Made by a program: the position numbers and the translations under genes
Notes under the pieces: generated by a model
What the model saw: only the letters and a program-made list of their open reading frames with translations
Database searches by the model: none
Told to the model about the DNA's origin: nothing
NCBI GenBank assembly: GCA_013115145.1
Contig: JAAPAO010000047.1
Location: forward strand, 1 to 64,000
Source: Perkinsus chesapeaki
Lineage: Eukaryota > Perkinsozoa > Perkinsida > Perkinsidae
Direction of reading: 5' to 3'
DNA: 64,000 nucleotides
Shown here: one piece after another, positions 53,885 through 64,000 of the stretch
Layout of the letters: every line of letters starts with the position of its first letter
Position numbering within the stretch: position 1 is the stretch's first letter

Positions 53885-56400
53885 ATGCGGCAACTGAAAC
53901 AGTTGAATACCACAGACATTGCCGCTGTCGCTCGAGCGATGGCATCCATGGGCTATCGCGATACCTTTGTACTGAATGGCCTGGCAGATGCTATGTGGTG
54001 CCTCGCTAAGGTTGGTAAGCAGCAGCGGACGGTTCACCATTGATGAGTTAGATGAGGCGAGGAAAGCTGTTTGACTCATCGGAGATACTCTATTCCTTCC
54101 GGAAATTGAACTTCATTCCAAGAATGGTCGCGCTCGATGCTATTACGGCCGACTTGAGGAGACAAGGCTGGGATAAGTACAAGTGGCGCAGCGCCGACAT
54201 TTCCAGAATCTTTTTGTGAGGACTCTGAAAGGAGCTTGTGGGTAATTATGCTCCACTGGTCAGATACTACTCCTCCCTGCCGCCGAGGGTAGCGGACAAG
54301 CTTCGCGACCAAGATTTCCTTCCTGATTTAGAGGCCCACATTGAAGCTAAGCTTGGAAGAATGTCCGCAAGGGATCTCTCGTTGATATCTCGAGCCACTA
54401 GCATTGATCTTGATCGCATCACTGAGGCGTTGCTGCGGTCGAAGGACATCTCTACCGATAACTTGCTTTACTACTGCGTTACGCTCTTGAAGGCGGGGGT
54501 CACCAGACCACCGGCAAACTTCATGAATCGCGTGAGGCGCGAAATTGACTCGACCTTCACGCAGCTGAAACCGGCTCAAGTGGAAAGATTCCTGCACATT
54601 TTTATGAACTTCGAGAACTTCAGTGATGAGAGGATTCTTACGTGTTTGGCGCGCGCCACGGAATCCAACTTGGAACGGATGAGCCAGCGGCGGCTGAGGT
54701 CGATTCTCCTTGCCTTTTATCGTCTTTGCAAAGCCAATAACTCTATGCTGCCCCAGTTGGCAGCGAGAGTGCGAGCGACTGTTCCTCGAGAAGATATCCA
54801 CGCAGAGACAATCGTCATGCTTATGCGTGCTTTCACCGCCGAGACACCTTTGAAACAGCAACAGAATATCCGGCTCATTATGAATGACCTTGGGCGGCAA
54901 TTGGTCGAGCGGCTGAAGCCCAGAGGGCAACCGCTAGGGCGAAAAGCACGAGACAGCGGAGCCGCCACCCCGAACATCACTACGGACTCGGGGAGTAGGC
55001 ATATGGAGGCAGTCGTACCAACAAAGAATATAGAGACTTCGAAGCTCGAGGCCGGGGCAGGCCGCCGCAGGGAAGAGCAAGCTTCGCCTCCTTCGCCAGC
55101 TGCGGCGCGAACGAGCGTCGAGGAAACGGCGGCCCGGAACGGAGACCAGATTTTAAGTATCAAGTATGCACCAGTCAGCTCCACCGTAGACGATGAAGCT
55201 GGCATGGAGTTGGATGAAGATCAGCTTGCTGTGCTCAAGCAAATGGAAGAGGAAGTTGAAATTATGCAAAGTGTGAAATCTCACGAGATCGCTGGCAAGG
55301 AAGCGGCCGAGATGAGTACGCCTCTTGACCTCGGTCCCAGAGGTGAATATGAGGAATATATCAACTCGGATAGGGTGCCCCGCCTAATGCACGTTATTGC
55401 TGGTAAACACCCTGCACACAATCGGCTAGTGCGCAAACTGAGGCGTATGGAGAGGAAGTTGGCCGATGTTTACCCCGACAAGGACGATGATGAGCCTGTG
55501 ATAAGGTCTCGAGAATACAGGGAGGTCGTTCGGCGATGGAAGGCCCGGAAATCGAGGGAGCTCACCGGTGTGGAAAAACACCGACTGGCTGCCGGCTTCG
55601 AGAGATTCACTATTCGGTGGAGGAAATGGAGGCGAAGAATTCTTGCTCGGTACACCAACGTGGACTTTGATTCATTGAAAAAAAGCGGACCCGCTAAACT
55701 AAGAAGCGGCGTACCCCGACCTAAGAAGCTAGCCTATCCACAGAAAAACTTCTTAGCGTTGAGAAAGAGCGTCGCCTTAGCTGAGGCGTTGAAGGACTCA
55801 GAGGGATTGGCTTGCCGGTCTGAAATATACGAGTGTCTGGTGCGAAATGCCCGGACGCATATTCGGGTCATTACTGACGCCAAGACAGCGGTGGACGAAT
55901 TTTCCGAACTTCTTGTGGCCATCTCGGCCAGCGGCGAGCAATTTGATGCGTTGGATGGACCTGTTGTGGCTGGGCTCACAGAAGCTTTGAAGCGAGATGG
56001 AGCGAACGGTGCGTACTTAAACTTGGCTACTGCCTATACCGAAATAACGAATTACACTGGTGAGGTAGATAAGGACGTTGCACGCTCGTTGCTTGATCGA
56101 TGCTTGGACGACCCGAGTGTGCGACCTGATGATCTTGTGATACATGCTCGGGCCGTAACGGTTTTGGTTACCGCAATTGGAGAGAGAAGACAGGAGGTGA
56201 AGCATCGTGTGGCTAGCGCATTGGCAACCCCATCAACTGAGGTTCTCTCTTCGGCATCGGTGCTCCAGAATTCTCTGGCATGCCTATATATTCTCGGGGA
56301 GGATGTCAAACCAGTGTGCAAGCGCTTGTCACTGAGTGAGGAAACGGTCGAGAGGGCTGCGGCGGCGATACGTGCACGTTTTCCGTATGTTTCTGCATGA
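53885..56400 (+). CDS. Large alpha-helical-repeat-like protein, possibly organellar RNA-binding
   Basis: The main exon is open from 54232 to TGA 56398-56400, about 720 codons without an early ATG, so upstream exons are needed. Two are visible: 53885-54009 (MRQLKQLNTTDIAAVARAMA) and about 54050-54220 (MRRGKLFDSSEILYSFRKLN..., ...DLRRQGWDKYKWRSADISRIF). The N-terminal half repeats about 35-residue helical units with motifs such as LSLISRATSIDLDRI, VERFLHIFMNFENFSDERIL and LRSILLAFYRLCKANN, similar in style to OPR/FASTK-type organelle proteins. The middle is acidic then strongly basic (RKLRRMERKL; IRWRKWRRRILARY). The C-terminal part is again helical. No catalytic motif is seen. The join between 54200 and 54235 could not be placed in phase with a GT-AG intron of normal size. 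Confidence 0.5.
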
Positions 56401-57142
56401 TGTTTCTTTCACTTGTCATACTGTCGCGTTCGATAGTTGAGTTAAACACTCCTTGCGAGTTAAAGAAACAGTTACATCGCTATCAGCACAATTCGAGCAC
56501 AGGACAAGAATATATGGCACAAACAGAGCTTAGGGGGGTCAAGAAAGTTCCTGTCGTCTACGGTAGACGGTCTACCCACTACTGCGGTAGAGTCCACACG
56601 TTGATCCCACAAACATTATCAACCTGTCATGCCAGTTCCGAATTCCGGCCACTTAGGCTCTTCAAAAGAATACTTTCGAGTGAAATAAATAATTGATGAC
56701 GGCCAGGTGTTACACGTTTGTTGAAATACTTCGCGTAAAGTCTTAGAAGATTCGGAGATGAAGACTCCCGTTGACTCTTTTTCAGTCAGTCGCAACTCGC
56801 TCTAAAGTTGATACTTCATGTAACTCGGGTTTGAAACCGCTGGATTCAATGACATGGCGCGAGGTAGCCCACAATTGCGCCATGGAGAGGGCTCGATGCT
56901 AGCTTACTATTACGCAGACGTCATTAGAACCGTGGCTATGTCTTGACCACGTTGTGTGTTGACTACACTGATACTACGTACGCATTGTAAGGTACGATGT
57001 TCGATAAGGATACAACAACCAATCTTCGCCAATCTATTGTGCGGACGTGGCGCACTCACCAGAACGGCTCACGTCACCTAACAGTGGAAGCGCGTCACTG
57101 GATGGTAATTCAAGACAGAGGCACAGCTGAAAGGCGTTCATA
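56401..57142. other. Intergenic, no gene seen
   Basis: Only short open frames without domains are present. A small inverted repeat (GTCTACGGTAGAC) lies near 56557. Confidence 0.4.
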
Positions 57143-58795
57143 ATGCGACTCTCTTCCTTCATTATTACTCTGGGCCGATACGTGAGCGCGGAAGGCTTCG
57201 CTGGCGGCGCCCAACACTACGAGTTCATAACCGAAGTGAGGCAACATTGTGTCCAGGATGCTGTGGACGCTCATGACAATCTGATACCGTGCAAAGAGTC
57301 CAGAAAAGCTGAGACGCTTGGGATGACATTGCCTGGAATGGAAGATGGTATTTTGACTACAAGGAGCCATACTATTGTTACTGCTGATGGGGAAGTTGCT
57401 GTAGAGGCTCATCCTAGCCATCCGTATCAGTACTTCATGAACATCAAGACAGCCGATAGCTATCGAGTTGAACATCTAGTCGGTGGTCGAAGCTACCTGG
57501 TCGGTGAAATTGCAACGCATCCACGAGTGGCTCCGACATTTGGCGGGTCGGCAACTCTCGAAGAGGATGAATGGACTTTTGACGAATCCAGGTGCGCTGG
57601 TAACACATGTGAAGATGTATGGACTAAAGACAGTCTCGTTGAGCCCGGGACACCTAATGGCATACACTTCACTGCTATGTACTCCAGCAACCTTATGCCA
57701 AACAAGTGGACTCTTTATATGAACCACTACGATTATACGCCATTACGAATCGTTGCCTCCAATGACATGCATGAGGGAACGGTTCACCAGGAAGTTATCT
57801 TTAAAAGGTTCCACAAACACAGTGGACATCTATCGGTGCTCGAGGCCCGTGAACGCCTCTTGGATATATATCAAACTAAAAGTGATGCTCGCGGACTCAG
57901 CCCGGTGGAAGCAGGAGGTCTTGCCGGGCATACACACCATTTCAGAAGCCAGTTGCTTCATGGTATGATACCCGAAATATCCAGACTGCCATCCGTCCTA
58001 TCCGACTGGCACCAAATCAACGACTCTACTGGCGTCGCCACTATACGGTATGATATTATCGAACCTGGGTCAGCTGCGGACTTGTACTTCTCAGCTCTTG
58101 AGGATCGGCGTGTGTTAAATGAAGTGATGGACTTTGAGTACCCCAAGGGATGCGCTAAGAAAAATATTTCAGATCACTACTGTCTGTCTGTAGATGCAAA
58201 CGAGACAGTAGCAGAGGACCAGTTCAGCTTGGAGGCTGGTATCACTATCCCCGATGTTCATCATCCTGCTGATACTGCAACACTAAAACTCCATGCCATT
58301 CTAGGTCTCAAGAATGACAACGGCTTAGCCCTCGACTTCTCCCTCGAGGCCCAAGGATGTGCAGTGGTGTGGCAAGGAGGCGTGGTTGTGAGTCTAGCAG
58401 TTACGGCTTGTCTATCGGCTCATGCTACTGGGCACGACTTGCTCGATCCAGCTACCAGGACTTTCAGTGGCGCCATTACCGTTTCTATTATTTTCCATCT
58501 AAAGATTCCCAAATGGCATGTTCCCGCTGCGGTGCAAGTAGATGGAACTATCGGCTGCTCAGCTCACCCGTCTAATAATATCACGGCTTTTGGAAGACTG
58601 GGTGTAACTGTCAGTGTTCCCCATGCAGGGGCCAGCATGATCTTCGATTTGGCCGCAGCAACCACTGACCACAAAGCAAACAGATGGGAGTTCGCTTCCG
58701 GTGTGAGCCTTTCTGCGTGGGTGAAAGTGTGGTTCTGGAAACCTCGATGTGATCGGAGGTTTCCTTTGTGGCATGTAGGCCCTACAACTTTTTAG
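57143..58795 (+). CDS. Orphan protein of 550 residues, probably secreted
   Basis: This is an intronless frame from ATG 57143 to TAG 58795. It opens with MRLSSFIITLGRYVSA, a short hydrophobic segment compatible with a signal peptide. The body is soluble and beta-rich in look, with a few paired cysteines (CAGNTCEDVW; CAKKNISDHYC; CRRF-type C terminus) and several N-X-S/T sites (NISD, NETV, NNIT), as in exported proteins. The C-terminal third has alternating hydrophobic stretches (GGVVVSLAVTACLSAHATG; FSGAITVSIIFHLKIP) that are more like beta strands than membrane helices. I recognise no family. Like the protease-like gene it lacks introns, in contrast to the conserved genes nearby. Confidence 0.68.
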   Translation: MRLSSFIITLGRYVSAEGFAGGAQHYEFITEVRQHCVQDAVDAHDNLIPCKESRKAETLGMTLPGMEDGILTTRSHTIVTADGEVAVEAHPSHPYQYFMNIKTADSYRVEHLVGGRSYLVGEIATHPRVAPTFGGSATLEEDEWTFDESRCAGNTCEDVWTKDSLVEPGTPNGIHFTAMYSSNLMPNKWTLYMNHYDYTPLRIVASNDMHEGTVHQEVIFKRFHKHSGHLSVLEARERLLDIYQTKSDARGLSPVEAGGLAGHTHHFRSQLLHGMIPEISRLPSVLSDWHQINDSTGVATIRYDIIEPGSAADLYFSALEDRRVLNEVMDFEYPKGCAKKNISDHYCLSVDANETVAEDQFSLEAGITIPDVHHPADTATLKLHAILGLKNDNGLALDFSLEAQGCAVVWQGGVVVSLAVTACLSAHATGHDLLDPATRTFSGAITVSIIFHLKIPKWHVPAAVQVDGTIGCSAHPSNNITAFGRLGVTVSVPHAGASMIFDLAAATTDHKANRWEFASGVSLSAWVKVWFWKPRCDRRFPLWHVGPTTF

Positions 58796-59343
58796 ATTTT
58801 TATTAGGGATCATTTCCCACGTTTTACTCCGTGGATTTTTGGGGGTTTTCATTTATCCCAATTCATCATTTATGGGTGCATCGAAGAGCTTTGGAACGAC
58901 GAAGTCTACAAGCTCTCCGGTTTCCCATTCAGAGAATTTCGGTGCCGAAAGTAGTACAGTAGTTTTACCGGAAATTATGTGCTGATTTCACTTGTCAATT
59001 AACGACAAGATTCTGTGAGCTCCGTCCGGCGAAGCAGCCTGGGCAGGTTTTGTCCGACATTAGAACCGCAAGAGATTTCCAGGGTTTGGCTTGAAACGCG
59101 CAGTGTTACCGGGATTGCAGTGAACCTTCAAAGGGCTTCAAGTCTTCAACTAATGTAGCTTGAATATTAGTTATTCAGATTTCAAACACATCAATTATCG
59201 TTACACTTCTCGAGTTCGACCCGTAGCTTTGGTACGTTAGGACGTCCATCTCATTAAACTCATAATACAAGACATTTAATTATGGACAGTGAGTTTAGCG
59301 AATCTTATGAATCATTTTACCGTCGAGTTAGTAAAGCTATCAG
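58796..59343. other. Intergenic (convergent 3' ends), no gene seen
   Basis: This lies between the stop of the orphan gene (plus) and the likely stop of the coiled-coil gene (minus). No RNA gene or repeat is recognised. Confidence 0.4.
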
Positions 59344-61281
59344 TTAGCAGAATAGCAAGATATTAAGTCGACCCTTCAATGGGCCGAAATGTTTGTGGTG
59401 TTGCAAGTTCCTGAGAAAGATATCCCCAAGCAAGACACAAACGGCGTTACATTGCCGCCGGACGGCAGCGAGATTTCTCCATGCTCCATCTCCTTTGGGC
59501 GCAGAAGCTTCTCGAGAATCTTCTCTGGAACCATCGTCAGATGCGCTCTCCCTAAGCGTGCAAGCTCCTCCTTAGTTTTCCCTGCCGCTTACACCGATAC
59601 ACTATCAGTTTCTTCCCCTTCCTCTTCGGTACGGCTCTCGGGGGCCTCCTCAGTCAGAGGTTCGCTCTTCGACTCCCACTCATCAGAGTAAGCTTTCTTA
59701 GCTAAACTCGATGCATCGCCATCCTCCTACACAAAAAATCCATTTTCAATTCCGCCCACCAATATACTTTAGTAAGATCGCTCCTTGTTATTCCCATCTT
59801 GCGAAGGCGACACTCTTCAGCCAGCCGATAAGCCCGAGCAAACCCGAACCTGCGCCGAATCGGCGTCAAGTGCCAGCAGGGACCAAATCGGTGGCTACTT
59901 TTTTATAGAGAAAGTCTTACTCTTAACCTTGCCATCTTCATCCCAGCGAGCCATCCAACTCCGGGCTACAAGACAACAGTTTGCCGCAACGACATAACGG
60001 TTCATTCATCATACTCCCCCCGACCCATGTGATGCCTTTCACTCTAGGATGAGCACTCGGTGGTGGAGCTGGTACGACCCTCGATCTATTGCCAGAATCG
60101 AACTGGTGGTGAGCATCGCTGCGGTGGACCTCAAGGACAGTCGTCCCGTATTAGAAGCGGGAATATTGTTACCCTATCGAACCCTTCCGCACGAGCAACC
60201 TTCGAGGCTCGATGCGTATCACTTTGGTCATCCTCTTGCGGCCGCTCTTGACGCCTACTTATCACCATTATTACTCTTACTCCCTTCCCACTGCTACTTT
60301 ATGCCATAGAACTTCTCCATCTCAGCCCCCCATGCCGCTCGGAGGTCGGACCGTTCCTGTAGTAAATTGTGCCTGAAGGTTATTATCTCATATTACCGAG
60401 TTATCCGCTCCGTTCCTATCTGTCCATGATGCACCAGAAGGTTGACTCTGAAACCAACAGCAGGCATTCACGTCATCCCTCGCAATGGCTTCTCACCGAG
60501 TGTGCAGCATGTCCAATCCGAGCAGCCCACGCTCCCCCAGGGGATGTCGCAGAGGAGGAGGCAGGACCGCCAGTGGTCCTAATAATAGAGTCAAGATCAC
60601 CAATATACGACCATCCCAAACTTCCACTCTTCAGCTTAGGTCGCCTCACATAAAAATACCGGAAAGATAACAACAAGCAACGATCCCGCCAAAGGGGATT
60701 CCTCGGATGGCTAGACCCAGACTAATCCTAATATCTCCATCGGCAAAGGGGATCCAACAATTTCTCTCCCATGGACGCGGCAGATTTCCTCTAGTAATAC
60801 CCCGCAAGCCCCTGTACCTCATAGATTGAGCAGGAAATGGTGCTCGTTGACTGGTTGGTGATGGGGAGTGTCCTGTATGACTCCCTGCTGAAGTGTGCAT
60901 TGCCGCCGCTTGGGTCATCCTCGCGTAAGAAGTAGCGTAGTTCCTCCGGAACTGAACGTTGATAGTTATCTCAAGCTGACGGAACGGCTTACTACCTTGG
61001 CCCACTCCAAGCCAAGTCTTTGTTTTTCATATTCCACTCGTCTTCGCTCATTCTTGAGGGCGAACAACAGAGTGGCGAGGGATTCCAGAGTCGATTCCAG
61101 TGCAGACTGAAACAAGGTGCAGGCTGCAGTACTAGGCTAGTGAACAACTTACAAGGGCATCGATATTGGTAGTGACCGAGGAACTGGCTTGTCGCTGATG
61201 GGGCGCACCACAGCCCAGTTCGGACAGCATGCCCGGCCCGCTGGTAAACAGCGGTGGAGGAGGCGGACTTCCGTGATCCAT
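59344..61281 (-). CDS. Unknown protein with coiled-coil and acidic Ser-rich tail
   Basis: The proposed start is ATG 61281-61279 (MDHGSPPPPPLFTSGPGMLS). Exon 1 ends at about 61152 (TTNIDAL), followed in phase by SALESTLESLATLLFALKNE-RRRVEYEKQRLGLEWAK (about 61108-61002), a likely coiled coil. The next exon (about 60967-60795) is open in two frames and its reading is unresolved. Later pieces are RSWMARWDEDGK (about 59968-59922), EDGDASSLAKKAYSDEWESK and PLTEEAPESRTEEEGEETDS (about 59737-59596), then, after a 41-bp intron with a GTAAGC donor, GESASDDGSREDSREASAPK and a tail ending at TAA 59346-59344. No family is recognised. The region around 59800-60700 is poorly resolved and may hide further exons. 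Confidence 0.45.
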
Positions 61282-61761
61282 TCTTGGGTAAATCTTCAAG
61301 CACAGCCAACACCGAGACGGGGCCACTCCTGAGCTCTTTGGAGACGAGACGCCGACGAGGATGATGACGATGTCTCGCGCCACGCTAATTCACTGAGAAC
61401 GCAAGACTGAGGTGCAGGAAGCGTCGCTGCTGTTGCTAGCCGTAGGCAGTATATTCATAGGAGAGTATAGTACGATGGTAATTAATGGCAACGATCATGC
61501 TAATATCCGAACGAGACTTAAATGTCTCATCGGTACCACGATTGCCATAGAGTAATAATACAGTAATACGAAACCAGCAACAACAATCAATCGAGTGACA
61601 TACACCGAGACGACGGTCATGAGAGGCTTACAGAAATAAACAGTAGAAAGCAGGTGTAACGTTTAGAGCTCTTTTCATGGGCCTATCAACCGAGACTGCG
61701 ATGACCGTTAACTGCTGTTGTTGTTGTTAGTTCGAAAAGTAGTACTGCAACCATAGGAGGT
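61282..61761. other. Intergenic, no gene seen
   Basis: This lies between the start of the coiled-coil gene and the stop of E2 copy 1, both on the minus strand. A short CTGTTGTTGTTGTTAG run occurs near 61712. Nothing else is supported. Confidence 0.4.
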
Positions 61762-63774
<2,013 letters not shown>

Positions 63775-64000
63775 ATGAGTCGCAGTAGCACACTGAGTGA
63801 TGCTACAACCCGGCTTGATGAGTACCTCAGCAGCCAAGAAGGAATAGAACTCCCATATAGAGCTGTGGGTTTGACTTGAGAATGATTAGTTGTCATTACT
63901 GGTCATCCCACCAGGTGACACCGAATCAACCTGAAAAGTATCCTGTGAAGACCATCTTGTACTCTCAAGGCATTCCTGTGGCTAGAAAAGTAAGCTCTGT
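63775..64000 (+). CDS. Unknown protein, 5' part only, cut by the window edge
   Basis: Exon 1 from ATG 63775 encodes MSRSSTLSDATTRLDEYLSS-QEGIELPYRA. With a GTGGGT donor near 63865 and the CCAG acceptor at about 63916, the frame continues as VTPNQPEKYPVKTILYSQGI-PVARK before a GTAAGC donor at about 63990. The in-phase junction and codon pattern support a real gene. The family is not recognised from this fragment. Confidence 0.42.

Noticed and set aside
59589-59591. In-frame TAA in the minus-strand acidic-tail gene, suggesting a pseudogene or stop readthrough
   Set aside because: A GTAAGC donor at this point and a TTAG acceptor 41 bases on join TDSVS to GESASDDGSREDSREASAPK in an open frame, so the stop lies in a short intron.
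59389-59691. Plus-strand 100-codon frame
   Set aside because: It is the shadow of minus-strand acidic/Ser-rich exons that continue in phase with neighbours.

Overview
The window is nuclear DNA from a flagellated protist. Protein style suggests an alveolate of the Perkinsus type, but this is an inference from gene content and gene structure, not a database match. The genes are eukaryotic (axonemal dynein, ERK7-type MAP kinase, WDR70, UBC4/5, multi-KH protein) and are cut by very many tiny GT-AG introns, several measured here at 41-54 bp. They are packed closely on both strands. Two runs of N (11988-12087, 35868-35965) lie inside tandem repeats.

Layout: 1-350, a 37-bp tandem array. 1008-9267 (-), a multi-KH RNA-binding protein with a Gln/Ala-rich tail. 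10443-32413 (+), one giant gene of more than 40 exons for an outer-arm dynein heavy chain of the alpha type, carrying an N-terminal Kelch propeller followed by IPT and filamin-like segments. 33248-35620 (+), a single-exon secreted protein with two aspartic-protease-like units that lack the canonical catalytic motif. 35726-36115, a 20-bp tandem array. 37566-41546 (-), an ERK7/MAPK15-like kinase, head to head with 41921-48021 (+), a WDR70/GAD-1-like WD-repeat protein. 48312-50392 and 50509-52322 (+), tandem paralogous multi-span drug/metabolite-type transporters. 52990-53352 (+), a small unknown gene. 53885-56400 (+), a large helical-repeat-like protein. 57143-58795 (+), an orphan probably secreted protein. 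59344-61281 (-), an unknown coiled-coil/acidic protein. 61762-62291 and 62786-63315 (-), tandem UBC4/5-type E2 genes. 63775 to the right edge (+), the start of an unknown gene.

The most unusual signal is in the introns. Three short sequence families recur in introns of unrelated genes, in both orientations. Family A is a tRNA T-arm/box-B-like core (GGTTCGANCC), often followed by a T-run. Family B has the core GCGCCACGAAATTG. Family C has the core GCATCGCTCCGCTAAGAAAT. In several cases the element makes up most of a 44-54 bp intron, as expected for introner-like (intron-generating) elements. The second strong signal is a 395-bp block with 2 mismatches shared by the two E2 genes, introns included, with sharply diverged edges; this looks like gene conversion.
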